The notes under the pieces are model-generated. The model saw only the letters and a program-made list of their open reading frames with translations, was not told where the DNA came from and ran no database searches. From Peromyscus leucopus (Eukaryota; Chordata; Mammalia; Rodentia; Cricetidae): a stretch of 64,000 nucleotides of DNA. Location: contig NC_051075.1 of assembly GCF_004664715.2 (NCBI RefSeq), positions 29,842,504 to 29,906,503 on the forward strand. Reading direction: 5' to 3'. Of this stretch, positions 12,158 to 23,894 are shown piece after piece; position 1 is the stretch's first letter, and each line of letters opens with the position of its first letter. The translations under genes and the position numbers were made by a program.

Positions 12158-12335
12158 AGGTTAGAGAAATAATTCAGCTATAAGACTTGTTATTGATCTT
12201 CCAAAGTACTTGAGTTCAGCTTACAGAACTCACCATAGGTGCAGAGGATCGAATATCCTCTTTGAATTCAGTGGATACAAATATACATGTGGTATACACA
12301 CACATTCACATAAAGTAAATTAAAAGCAAGTCTTA
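12158..12335 (+). mobile_element. degenerate B2-class SINE
   Basis: Old B2/B3-like element: 'gttagagaaataattcagc' for the tRNA-like head, then 'tacttgagttcagcttacag', and a CA-rich and A-rich tail at 12290-12335. Confidence 0.72.
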
Positions 12336-12799
12336 CAACGAGGCAAAAAGGCATAACTTTTTGTTCTATCCTCCATAAGCACAATAATTGAAGAAGTCTT
12401 TCAAAGAATATTGAATGAATGAAAATGAATTAATTGAGAGGGATAAATAGGAGTTGTGTTATTTTTTTAAAGTATTAGTATATTTAAATACTATTATGTT
12501 ACTTAAAGGGAGCAGGGGACTTTGAAAGAGCATAAAATGAAATATGAATAGCATTTATTTTTGTTCATTTAACTTCTTTAAAACATAAACAAAGTATTAA
12601 TTTTCCAATTGAAAGTAAACAACTTTTCTGTCCTTGTCTATTTACCTGAGTGGGACAAATAGTTCATAAGTATTTCTAGTGTTATCAAGTGATACATGTT
12701 TTATGTATCACTTTGCATATTTTTTGTTGTTCACAGGAAGACTTTTCTTACCAAGATGTTTTAATGACAGTACTATGACCGAGATATCTGTAGGTTGAC
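12336..12799. other. unique AT-rich DNA, nothing recognised
   Basis: No supported feature. Confidence 0.5.
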
Positions 12800-13069
12800 A
12801 TGATAATTAGTATCCTATCTAGGATTTTCTGGTTTTGTACTGCAGGATTTTTACAAAGATGCCTGAGGAAACATTCTAAATGGATTGATGAAAGGGCTCC
12901 TCAACATTTAATTTTCCATACTAACTGGGATCCTAATGGACCACAACTTGTTCCCTCCTTAGTGAAAAAACTTCATAGCTATCATTCGTTAAATTATAGA
13001 TATATGGATATTGACTCTACATCCCAACTTCTTCTGATGGATGGCTCTATGTTTGATGACTGCACATGA
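12800..13069 (+). other. unassigned 89-codon open frame, possible exon or retropseudogene remnant
   Basis: I do not recognise this protein. The frame is open for 89 codons and ends TGA at 13067-13069. Just inside it, 12828-12846 reads as a plausible splice acceptor (pyrimidine-rich, then tactgcag). The residues after that point are of mixed composition and rich in Trp, His, Asp, Pro and Tyr, which is unlike the low-complexity or Leu/Ser-rich frames elsewhere in this window. No repeat family explains the interval. There is no obvious splice donor before the stop, so it would be a last exon or a retrocopy fragment. Chance remains quite possible at this length. Confidence 0.2.
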
Positions 13070-14421
13070 ACCATAGTGAATGACAGAGTAAGGATGTATT
13101 CCCAAAGAGAGGTGTGAGAACCAAGTCTATCATAATATTTTGCATGCTTGCTTAGAATAAGAATATACACAAAGCCTTAAATGTAATGTCTTGATATTGA
13201 AAGTTAAGCAAGTATATTATTAATAAAATATTCTATGTACTGATTCTGGCTTATTTCTCATTCTGACATATATATTTTCTTGAACAGAAAAAAAAAGTTT
13301 GAATTAGATTATTCTGTAGCCAGTGTTAGAGAGTCCTGACCCACATCCTGCCTGTTTCTACCCCAGGCTTGTACATGTGGGTCCTTTCTGTATTCATAGC
13401 GATTCTATATCTCAAATGCTCAGGCTTCCTGCAAAGGCCATATAAACCTCTGCTCCCTTAGGATTCTCTTGTATCCATACTTATACCTATATCTTTGCAA
13501 GAGAATATTCAGATATAAGACCAAAGGAAATGAAAATAAACAAGGAAATAACCTAAAAAGTTGGTGGACAGCTATATTCTCTATTTCTAATATTCTTTGT
13601 TTTTGTTCCTCTTTCCTCATGCCCCCTGATGGGTGGGGCATTTTTATTTGCTTAATTCATTTTGTCTCCTACAGCTGAATATCATATACTTGTTGGCATA
13701 TAAACAACTAAAATTATATGTGTTTATTTCTCAGTACAACATGTTGAGAGTTAAAAAACCCAAGATCAAGGAACCAGGAAATATCCTTTAGATGGGCACC
13801 TGCTTCCTAGTTCATAGTTATTTTTCTTGTTTGTATATTTTGGTTTTGTTTCACTTTTCCAAAAATCACAGAAGTCAGAGGGTAAAAGGAGGTTTCTTAT
13901 TTTCAGTTAAGAGACTACTCATGTTCCTAATCATTCCTTACCCTCATAACCTGACAATTTCTCATAGCCCCCTCACCGCACAAATGCTGCCATAATATTA
14001 AGTTGTAATATATCCATGTGGGGAAGAATATGGTAATTATTCTGTAACACTCGTCATGTATAACCAAACAGGCAGAGAGATATAAAGTCTTTGTTGTACA
14101 TACCATGAAGGGCTGCTGAGAAGCAGTTTCTACGCAAACTACTATAAGCAGCAAAAAGTGCATGGAAAGAAACACAGCTCTCCATTGTGTACTCATTGAA
14201 CTTCATCAGATTCCCAAGGGTGGTTCCAGTTCAACGGCCATGCAGATGGCTCTGTGTTTGCCAGATGGGCCATGTAATAAAAACAAGTCATGAATCCAGA
14301 AAAGGGCAACATAGAGGCAGGCAGAGTTGATACAGGTGGGAGGGGGAAAAAGAGTGTGAGGGGAGCAAGTAACCACCAACCCAACATCTATATTTATTGA
14401 ATTGTAAAAGAAGTAACAGAA
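13070..14421. other. unique DNA, nothing recognised
   Basis: No supported repeat or gene, although parts of 13960-14390 could be an old unrecognised LTR. Confidence 0.45.
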
Positions 14422-14504
14422 AGACAGAGAGGGAAGGAGGGAGGATGAAAGAAAACAAAGAAAGGAAGGATGGAGGGAGGGAGGGCAGGAAAGAAAGAAA
14501 GAAA

Positions 14505-14570
<66 letters not shown>

Positions 14571-14671
14571 AGGGAGGGAGGGAGGGAGGGAGGGAGGGAG
14601 GGAGGGAGGGAAGAAGGAAGGAAGGAAGGAAGGAAGGAAGGAAGGAAGGAAGGAAGGAAGGAAGGAAGGAA
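14422..14671 (+). repeat. purine microsatellite block (AAGA)n-(GGGA)n-(GGAA)n
   Basis: About 250 bp almost entirely of A and G on the plus strand: AAGA units from about 14491 to 14570, GGGA units from about 14571 to 14610, and GGAA units from 14611 to 14670. All the long Lys/Glu/Arg, Ser/Phe/Leu and Pro/Ser open frames here are translations of this array. Confidence 0.98.
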
Positions 14672-15642
14672 CTCAAAATTGTGCTTAGCTACAATATGTT
14701 GGTAGCTCACCATACTCAGCTCTAATTAGAAGATACCCACATTTAATGGTAGCCAAATAACTTAGGTTCCTTACTAATACTACAGAAAATACCTTATAAG
14801 TTTACATGTTTAGAATGTATACAAATAATTATATAATGAAATTGATCTATTTCCTCTATTAAAAGAAATATAGGCTGATTATTTTATTCAGCAGGGCTAG
14901 AAATATCACAGAATTATTCTAATCTACAGTACTTGACAGTTTTACCTTTCTGTAGGCAGCTGCACTGGGGTCTCTACATTTAATTTGTTCAAACATTAGT
15001 CATTTTCCTCTTCTAAAACTTTTAAAATAACTTCTGTATAATTTTTTCTATGTAATAATGATAGAATTAAAGTCAGTGGAGTGATTATTTTTAATAAATG
15101 TTCTTAATCACTATTGGACTACATAGTTTAAGGCATGACTCTAGAATTGAGTTAAAAACAGTATAGTCCTCCACTCTTTTGCTTGCCTGATTTATTTAGG
15201 TGTGTTTTTCTTTTGACTTTCTTTCCTTGGTATCATTCTCTGAGGCTAATATTCTCTACAATGTCTCTTACTCATCCTTTCAAGCTTTCAAACTTGTATA
15301 CTTTGGATTAGTAGTAATTTGCCATGCTTCAACTCAATCTTATAATGAACCATTGGGTAACTGATAGATACTATCAAAGTATAGTTTTTCACCTAGATAA
15401 TTTCTAAACTGAGCTGAAATACACTATTATATTAAGTATATTTGTGTAATTTTTTATACCACAAATGATCCCTAATTTTATAATGCTTGCTCATTTTATA
15501 ACAAAATAAAATCAGAATGGCCTAAGTAACTGTTTCTAATGGGTTAGTTAGCACATATTGTATATTTACTATATTGTCATATATTTCTTAGCACTATTGC
15601 ATCTTTTAGCAAAGAAATTATATCACATATTAAATATACATT
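14672..15642. other. unique AT-rich DNA, nothing recognised
   Basis: No supported feature. Confidence 0.5.
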
Positions 15643-15648
15643 TTTTCT

Positions 15649-15995
15649 TGTGGAACAATCTTTTTGTATGCTGTGAAGATGTGCTACTGTCATTGGTTTA
15701 ATAAAAAGCTAAATAGCCAACAGCAAGGCAGGAAGAGATTAGGTGGGACTTATGGACAAGAAAGAGCTTGCTGAGATAATGAAATGCAGAGTCACCAGGA
15801 GAAGCAGGAAGAACGTGCCATCCTGAAGAAAGGTGCCACCATGTGGTAGAATGTCATTAAGAAATATGGGCTATTTTAAGTAGTAAGAGCTAGTTAGTAA
15901 CAAGCCTAAGGTATTGGCTTAGCATTTATAATTAATAATAAGTCTCCATGTGGTGATTTGGGAGCTGGCAGAAAGGAAAGAAAAATCTACCTACA
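15649..15995 (+). mobile_element. solo LTR, mys/MYSERV-like class II family (copy 1)
   Basis: A 347-bp LTR from TGTGG to CTACA with near-perfect 6-bp flanks (ttttct at 15643-15648, ttttat at 15996-16001). Block order matches the provirus LTRs at 30993-33291 and the solo LTR at 19529: 'tttttgtatgctgtgaa', 'attggtttaataaa', 'ggcaggaag', 'gggctattttaag' and 'agctagttagtaa'. It is the same length as both provirus LTRs. Confidence 0.88.
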
Positions 15996-16001
15996 TTTTA
16001 T

Positions 16002-18514
16002 TGTTAAATCATCATTACTAGAAGTAGAAGAATGAAGAAAAAAAGAAAATGTGTTAGCACATCAGGAAAAAGTCAGAAGAAATAGAAGACTATTGATTTA
16101 CATTATCATTTAAAAATATTTTTGGCCAAAGGGCAGATACAGGACATGCTTGGAGAAGCAAAATAGAAACGTGAAATTCCCTAGAGCATTCTCACAGAAG
16201 GTACTTTCTATCTTTAGGAAGTCTATAGGATCAAGAATCAGTCTGGAAATGGGGTTCTTTAGCTGTCTGCCAAGATTGTCTCTGAAAGCCCAACTTTAGC
16301 TGTTTCCTGCTGTTTACCCCCTTTTTCTGCTTGAAAATAGCCTAGAACAATATTTCCCCATCACTGTCTGAAAGGCTTGAAATAATTTTATTAGACTCAC
16401 CCTCCCAGATGAATCATTTGAAATACACTTTCTTGTTTAAAGAATACATTGGCAGCTGCTATTTTATCTCAAAGGGAAATCCATTAATTAATAAATAAAC
16501 ATGACAGGTAAAGGGACGGTGTTTTTCTCTTCTCTAAAGAAAAAGCTAAAGAAAGGTAGCATGGGCAATCTAAAGAGGAAAGATCGCCCTGGGGGAGACA
16601 AGGGGTTCCCTGAGAATACAAAAGACACACTAAGTAAATCTGTCATATCCTTTCCAACTTTGATAAAAGAATGATTGATATTACAAAGACCCCAGTTAAC
16701 AACATTCATCTTAGGTATACTATAGACCTACCTACAGAGAGAAGAATTACACTGATCAAAAAATAAAGCAAGATTTCGAAATGGTGTCAGTGGGGAATTA
16801 CTTTTCCCCACTCTGCATTAAATATGGATATGAGCTACTTATATTCAAATTAGAGTTGCAAAAATCATTCCAATCATTGAGAGGCCTTATACTATATGTG
16901 TAAGTATGCACAAAAGTATGTGTCAATACATTGCAATTAACTGTCATTAACATTAATTGCCCTCAGAAGATTTGCTCCAACATTTTAATAATTTAACTGA
17001 ATAAGTTGTTACTCTGTTTTCTCTCTAGAGCTGCATGTAGGTATTACTGGCAATAGAGTGTTAAATCACAAAAAATTTGTCTTCATAAAATTATAGTCAA
17101 GTAGTTAAGCATAATATAATGATAATGTGCTGCATTTAATGGACACAATTATTTTGCTTAGGCCTATATGTAGTGTTATAATTAGTAGACACCTTATCCT
17201 GTGGTTTATTGAAGTAGGAAGAATGCAATTGATTTTATTTATTATTTCAAAATTTAATGTTTCAGAAGATGTATTAATTGTTTAGTTGATACTCATCTAT
17301 TTTTAATTAAGATTGATATAATAGTATTACTTCATGTTTTTATATGAGTAACAGAGAAATTTACAGGATTCAAAATGTTGCAAGATTTATTATGCCCCCT
17401 CCAAAGTTATAAAAGCATCAAGCACTTACTAGAGATAGGAAACTCTGGCAGAGTTTCATGCAAGTTGGCAGGAATGTCCAGGAATGTAGATTTCTTATAG
17501 CATGACTCATGCAAGGATGGATTTTTTATTAATTGTTCTGGCTTTATTCTGAGTCACCCACACTTGTTCCTGTGAGTAACCCTAGTAACTTCATATTTAA
17601 TTGATCTAGTCTTGCATGGAATCATTTCATTTGTCTGTCATTGGTATTTTATCTAGGGTGAATAGACATGTGCTAATGTCACTCTCGAAATGACACATAA
17701 CATATGAACTAAAAGCAATTGTGAAAACAAGGTATTTCAAAATTTATGATATTGTATAAATATATTCTTAAATCACCATTAAGATATTTTGGCTTCAAAT
17801 GATTTCAATGAACACTAATTTAATTTACTTATGATACCAAAAATTAATTCAGTAGTAAAAAGTAAAGTGCATAAAATAAAACAGTACTAACATGGAAAGC
17901 ATATTAATACAAAAATTTATGCATAGACATATTCTACAAATTCATATGTTCAAGTAATAAACTGAATAACTACTATGCAGTTGCCTTTATATTTTTTGCC
18001 AATAATTCTTCTCATTAATTTAAGGCAAAATTCTGTTTCTTTATTAAATTTTCCAAATGTTTGGATAATGTTCTCACTTTTGCATGTGTAGATATGACCT
18101 TATTCCTAATATCTTTTTGGAAAATCATGTGTGGTTTCAGTGAGCTAATGAAGTGAGAGAGTTATGCTCTATTGTTCGCCAAAAGGTCCATTTATGTGCA
18201 TTGTGCTCCGATCCAAAAAATAAATCTGGTAGTTCAAATGTCCATATGTTCAGCATTTTAGCACAGGTGAGCATAGTAAGACTGACTGCTCCAGCACTAA
18301 ATAATGATATTATGTAAATAAGAGAAAATACCAACTGAAAATGAACACACAGCACTATCCCACAATAGAAACAGAAAATCATCAGAAAAACAACCATAGT
18401 GGAAAGTATATTCTAAACACATTTATATTATTTTCACTTATAACATACTAAATGTAGAGAAATGACATGATTAAATACTCAAAACATCCATTTTTCCAAT
18501 CAACAAAAAGATAA
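16002..18514. other. unique AT-rich DNA, nothing recognised
   Basis: About 2.5 kb with no repeat that I can name. A minus-strand 86-codon frame at 18137-18397 is hydrophobic in its first half, but I cannot tie it to any family. Confidence 0.45.
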
Positions 18515-19085
18515 TGTACTCAATAAATAAAAAAAAAGAATCATGAATGGTCAATACATATTTCAAAAAGTGTTCAACATTCTTAGACATTAGAAAGTAA
18601 AAATAAATCTATTGCTTTTAGATTTCATGTAAATCAGTCTGTATGGCTATTACCAAGAGAGTAAATAACAAATATTGGTGAGAATATGGCAGAGTGGAAC
18701 CTTCACACACTGTTAATGGAAACATAAACTTATGTAGCCAGTATGAAAATCCATATGAACCTTCCTCAGAAAATATTACATGACCCATTTGTACTAAAGC
18801 ATTCTAAGAACATATCACTCAGACGTGCACATATATATTTACTTTTGCTCTATTAGCCAAGATAAAGAATCAGTCTAGATGTCCTCAATTGATGAATGGA
18901 TTAGGAAATCTGATACAATTACACAATGGAAATTTATTCAGCCATATAGACAAAAGAAATCATGACATTTGCAGGAAAACAGATGAACTTAGAAATCATT
19001 ACATAACTAAAATAAGCCAGACCCAGAAAGACAAATACTACATTTGTTTAATCTCTCATATATAGAACTTAGATTTACATTTGTC
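18515..19085 (+). mobile_element. L1 ORF2 3' end and UTR fragment
   Basis: Degraded L1 in sense: 'gtgttcaacattcttagacat', 'ggtgagaatatggcagagtgg', 'cacactgttaatgga', 'acaatggaaatttattcagcc' and 'aactaaaataagccag' follow the end of ORF2, ending near 'ctctcatatatagaactta'. Frame is lost by indels. Confidence 0.87.
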
Positions 19086-19099
19086 TTTGGGTGTCCATC

Positions 19100-19101
<2 letters not shown>

Positions 19102-19151
<50 letters not shown>
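19102..19151 (+). repeat. (GT)n microsatellite
   Basis: About 50 bp of uninterrupted GT dinucleotide directly downstream of the L1 fragment. The Val/Cys and His/Thr open frames are artefacts. Confidence 0.99.
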
Positions 19152-19152
<1 letters not shown>

Positions 19153-19522
19153 TGGGTATGTGATACAAAAGCAGAGATGAGCAATTGGTGGTGGTGGAAG
19201 TGGACAGGAAAGAGGCCAGGGCAACAGGAGAGAGTAATCAAGAGAAGGGTGGGTAAGGAGCAATGGAAAGTCTTAGTTACAAACTATAGTACCTTGATTA
19301 CCTTACTATTTATTCCACAAATGCATTCAATTACCATGACATAGCTCATGCCAGTATACATAATAACTAGAAACATGACTCAAAGTGCCTTGAGAAAGAC
19401 TGGTAAATCAGATAATATAATAACTGTTATGATTTATATTAGTAACTCCATAAAGTAATTATTAATTTTAAAGAATATCAATATCTTCCACATAGATCTA
19501 GCAGATAACAATTTACCCATTA
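19152..19522. other. unique DNA, nothing recognised
   Basis: It contains a GGT/GGA-rich stretch at about 19185-19235 and nothing else that I can name. Confidence 0.5.
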
Positions 19523-19528
19523 GATTGG

Positions 19529-19897
19529 TGCTGGGGATATCTTTCTGTATACTGTGAATGTGTGTTGCTCTGATTTGTCTGATAAATAAAATGCTGATTG
19601 GCCAGTAGCCAGGCAGGAAGTATTGTATAGGCGGGATAAGCAGATAAGGAGAATTGTGGGAAGAAGAAGGCTGGGTCAGGAGTCACCAGCAAGCTGTGAA
19701 GTCAGAATTGAGAAAAGGTACCAAACCACACGGCTAAATGTAAGAAAGAATTATGGGTTAATTTAAGATGAAAGATCTAGCTAGCCAGAAGCCTGAGTCA
19801 TTAGGCCATGCAGTTTTAATTAATATAAGCCTCTGTGTGTTTATTTGGGTCTGAATAGCTGCAGGCCCAAGCAGGACTGGAGAAAACTCCAGCTACA
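19529..19897 (+). mobile_element. solo LTR, mys/MYSERV-like class II family (copy 2)
   Basis: A 369-bp LTR from TGCTGGGG to CTACA, flanked by gattgg (19523-19528) and tattgg (19898-19903), five of six bases matching. Recognised blocks are 'gatatctttctgtatactgtgaa', 'gctctgatttgtctgataaataaa', 'ggcaggaag', 'ggcgggataag' and 'atgggttaatttaagatg'. The reverse complement of the provirus LTR at 32945-33291 has the same order. Confidence 0.88.
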
Positions 19898-20014
19898 TAT
19901 TGGTTTTGGTAAAACTAATAACAGGATATGCCAGTATTATTTATTTGCATGCTGAATAGAAAAAAAAATGAGTGTGTTTTCTTTGTGTGGCTTGTGATGC
20001 ATATGTGTTCTAAT

Positions 20015-20392
20015 TATTTACTCTTTGCTGTGATAAATACTAAACCAAAAGCAACTTCTTGGAGAAAATCCTAAATTCAGTTTGCAAACTAAAGTTCAAC
20101 ATTGAGGAAAGTTGTGATTGGAGCTCAAGGCAGAAAGCGCAGAGTAAAGCTTCTTATTAGTTTGCTGCCCATAACTTGCTCATCCTGCTTTCTTGCACAA
20201 CACAGGAATGCCTACCCAGAGGTAGGACTGCTCACTTTGGGGTTAGTTCTCTTACATCAATCATTAATCAAAAAAAAAAAAAAAAAAATACCCAACAGAC
20301 ATGCCCACAGGACAACCCTGTGGAGGTAATTCCTCAATTGAAACTCCTTTTCCCAAGATTATTCTAATCCATGTTGGATTGACAAAAATTAA
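20015..20392 (-). mobile_element. ERVL-type LTR relic, minus strand
   Basis: Reads as the reverse of a rodent ERVL-type LTR: 'tttgctgtgataaatactaaaccaaaagcaacttc' at the left, 'gcctgctttcttg' and 'acatcaatcattaatc' in the middle, then 'tcctcaattgaaactcc' and 'ttggattgaca' at the right, which is the LTR start in reverse. An 19-bp A run lies at 20270-20288. A second copy of this family is at 30232-30664. I cannot give the family name with confidence. Confidence 0.7.
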
Positions 20393-21029
20393 TCAAAATA
20401 TTTTAGTGGATGTGTGCATAAGTAGATCACAGATGTCATGTACTCTATTATTATTTGTCTCACTCCTTTGGGATAGGCTGTTTCACTGAACCTGAACCCA
20501 ACCTGGTGGACAACAAGCTTCAGCAATCCTTGAATATTACACAATGTGTAGACCTGTTTTGAACAATATATGATGCCTCTAAAACACACAGATTGCTTTC
20601 TGGTTTTTATAAGCCAGTTTAAGTAAATTAAATTTAAATTAAAAATGATTAGATAATTATAATCTAGTTCAGGTTTAAAAGGGACATAGATTAATAATTA
20701 CCTTTTTCATATATTAGAATTGACTATATACAAAAATGCATCCATTTGCACATATGGTATGTACATGTTATTTCCTAGTTTTGTCATGTGATTTTACAGG
20801 AAGAGTGGAAAGCTAAATTGCAATGTAATATTCCCATTCTCCACAATCCACAGCACATTTATCCCTAACTTTCTTTACATACCGGTAGTATGTATTATAA
20901 TAAAAGTCTTCCTGTTTGCACAGTAACCTTTCTTACCCACTGAGCCATCCCTATAATTTGACAAGTATTGTCTTTTGCTTTAAAAAAATTATCATTTTAC
21001 ATTTATTTATTGATTTTATTATGTCCTGG
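20393..21029. other. unique AT-rich DNA, nothing recognised
   Basis: A short phrase at 20925-20955 ('cttacccactgagccatcc') could be the end of a minus-strand B2/B3. Otherwise empty. Confidence 0.5.
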
Positions 21030-21225
21030 GTTTTGAGGTGCATGCCAAGATATGTGTATGTAGCTTAGAGGACAGTTGGGGGTCATTTACTTATGTGGGA
21101 GGTCCTCCACAAGATGCAACCATAAATTTCATAGGAAACCCATGGAGATCAAGTTTGTCCAACCCAGGCTATCAAGGCTTTATGGCAAGCACCGTTACCC
21201 ATTGAACAATCTCATCAGTGAAGTC
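21030..21225 (-). mobile_element. B3-type SINE, minus strand
   Basis: Reverse-strand B3: 'tttgaggtgcatgccaagat', 'ttagaggacagttggggg', 'ggagatcaagtttgtccaac' and 'gcaagcaccgttacccattg' lead to the inverted tRNA-like head 'aacaatctcatc'. Well diverged. Confidence 0.78.
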
Positions 21226-21414
21226 CAGGGGAAACTTGCATGCCTAATTTGAATATGGATACTTAAAAACTTAGTTTAATTCTAGTTTTATCTTCAAGCA
21301 CGTTTTCTCATTAATTTCCCATATGCAAATTTTATCCAGTCTCTTTGTTTTAAATGTCACCTCTTCACTGATGACTTTTTTTCATCTTTTTCATTTCATT
21401 TTTAAATAATATTT

Positions 21415-22350
21415 TATTAAATATTTAAAATTTTACTTTTTGCTTTTTAATGTTTTAATTACTTTTTTGAAATTTTTATGCAAAAATATTTTCTCATATC
21501 CAACTCCTTTCATAGCCCCTCACCCACTTTCCTACAGACCAAACTTCCTGTTGTCCTTATTTTATAGACAACCACGTCCAGTTTGTATTACCCTACTATT
21601 CTTGGGTGTAGGTATCTACCCTGGAGAGTGGTTGGCATACCAGGGATCACATCATTGAAGAAATATGACTATCTTTCCAGCAACTATCAAATGCCAAGAA
21701 TAGCTGGTCCTCAGCTAGTGACTGGACTTCACGCCACACCCACATGCTTGTATTTTGTGTATTTGAGAGTGTGTATCTTTTCTACATGTTGTTACAACCA
21801 TTGTTGTGAGTTCATATGTACGATTTCTGTGGAGCCCAGAAAACAGTTTCCTTTAAGTCATCCACCACCTTTAGCTCTGTCTAGCTTTGCTTTCTGTCTA
21901 AGGCAGGAGGAATCTTCTCTGTTGAAATTTGAGAGATACATTGATCAATGTGTATAAGAATACGTTATTAGGAGACCATTGTAATACTATGTATGTTTAG
22001 TAGAATAATATAAGTAGGTTTCCCCCCAAGTTCTATGACCTATCTAGCAACAGTTATTTTGGCTCCAATAACAGTGCCAGTTATGGGTTTCATTCGATGA
22101 GTCAGCACGGAAATCAAATCAGAGAGTGGTTAGCTATGCACATATGTCGTGCCACTATTGCATCAGTGGTCATATATTTCCAGGCCAGTCATTATTTGAA
22201 CATGCAGTGTTCACAAAGGGTTGAGAATGACAATTACTTTTATCCTCTGATAGCCTGTATAGCACTTTCTGAGACTGTGAAAGCTCACCAATAGGGTTGA
22301 ACCTTCAAGATTAGTACCTGCTTTATTGCTGATGACTTCTATCTCAGTGT
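21415..22350 (+). mobile_element. L1 3' region (Lx-type)
   Basis: Second copy of the L1 3' module seen at 5560-6985, from a different subfamily. Blocks are 'ccagtttgtattaccctactattcttgggtgt', 'ggcataccagggatcac', 'agctggtcctcagctag', 'ttctatgacctatctagc', 'aaatcagagagtggttagc' and 'gtgccactattgcatcagtgg'. The 124-codon frame at 21583-21957 is inside it and is not a gene. Confidence 0.78.
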
Positions 22351-23159
22351 CTCCAGTTAGCAGTTTGGGAACTGTTTTCAATTCTAATATAGCTATAGCT
22401 TACCTTGTATGCATTGAAACGAGACTATGTCACATCAACTCTCTTTGATTCTTGTCCTACTTTTCGGTTCCTGCTTTTAATGATACGGCTTGTGGTTTCT
22501 CTTGGGGAAAATAGCTCCTACAAAAATGTTTTCATTTTGTATGACAGAACAGGTCTGTATTGCGATCCAGAGTGGCTATTGAGTTATCCATTTTTTTAAG
22601 AGCCGCTCACAAACGATAAGGTGATTTCCCATTGTTATTTAATATTTAATATGCATTTCCCTATGTAATGGTTTTGAACTTCTTACATATTATATATTTT
22701 TAAAGAACAGCTTCTTCAATCATTATTTATAGCTTCATTGTTTCTTCCAACCGGAAATGTAAGTTTCTATTTTTAGTTGGCAGAATTTTATGTATCAGAT
22801 ATTAATTGCAAGGATTGAAAGTATTATTTCCTTTCATCTTAGTAAATCATTAACATATTTCTAACTTCATATGATTTTCTGTATTATATAATTTTAAAAA
22901 ATTGCATCTTTTCAGCTGTTCCAGTGTTTGAACAGTCCTTTACTTCCTCTTCCTCTAATTCTCCCCCTCCTGTTCCTCCTCCTCTCATATTATTTGGAAA
23001 TATGATAGCTTATTTTATTTTCTAATATTTATACATTAACATAATTATGCTCTTCAATACTGTTCTTGAGGATGCTGTTAATCTTTTAACCTTGAATGAG
23101 GATTCTGAATACTTTCTAGCATGTCAATTACATAATACAATAAATTGTACATCTTCAAG
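22351..23159. other. unique AT-rich DNA, nothing recognised
   Basis: Possibly further old L1 antisense sequence, too diverged for me to support. Confidence 0.45.
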
Positions 23160-23450
23160 ATTCAAATATAACATATGTTGATAATGTGCATCTTCTATTA
23201 ACCTCTGTTATCCCACTTTCCTAGGCCTGGTCTTTTCCTCATCCCTAAGTATCTATTTCTAATTATGTCTATTTTTTTCCCACCAGAGTCTGCACAGGAA
23301 AGATATATGTACTATTTGTTTTTCCCAATCATGTTTGTTTCTCATAGTATAAAGAGCTCTAGTTCTATCTATTTTGTTGAAAGCAATGTGATTTTCTTCC
23401 CCGTGTCTAAGTAATATTTCCTTAAGCATCACTTAGTTCTTTTTGCAAAT
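23160..23450 (-). mobile_element. old L1 fragment, minus strand
   Basis: The order 'tttgtttctcatagtataaagagctctagttctatc', 'ttgttgaaagcaatgtgattttctt' and 'ctaagtaatatttcctt' follows the antisense of the L1 ORF2 end, with strong decay. Confidence 0.5.
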
Positions 23451-23894
23451 GCTTTTATCATGTTAATAATGTTTATTTCTTTTATTGATTTTAAGTTCAC
23501 TCAAAAATGGTATAGCATGCTAAATACATCCTTGTGATAGTAAAGATGAAGCAATTTTTATTTATTTATATATTTCGTTAAGATACTGTTTCCTGAAGTT
23601 TAGATGTCCCAACATTGTTAAGATTAAGGTATTTATCAAATTAATATTTTCTGACAACAGTATTAGAATGAGATGGATAATACTTATAAGTTTATTTGTT
23701 CAATTAATGGCCAATTTTCACTGTACTTTTGCCTGAGGGTTTTGAAATACATTTTAAGGGTGAAGTGGGCATAATGCTTCTTTCCATTTTACTAACTTCT
23801 TCTTTCTATTAACATTGTGCTAATCTCCAAAATGATCTTAACTTCTTTACTTTTTCTACATAGAATAATTTCAATTATTTTCCTAAATTTTCTA

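Noticed and set aside
14206..14713. Open frames of up to 156 codons on both strands
   Set aside because: Translations of the AAGA/GGGA/GGAA arrays. Low complexity, with no start or splice context.
18137..18397. 86-codon minus-strand frame with two hydrophobic stretches, possible membrane protein exon
   Set aside because: No family match, no splice or promoter context, and AT-rich DNA readily yields hydrophobic frames.
21583..21957. 124-codon plus-strand frame
   Set aside because: Lies wholly in an Lx-type L1 3' region, which is non-coding.
22939..22985. Pyrimidine-rich stretch as a possible LTR polypurine tract in reverse
   Set aside because: No LTR ends or target duplication are nearby.
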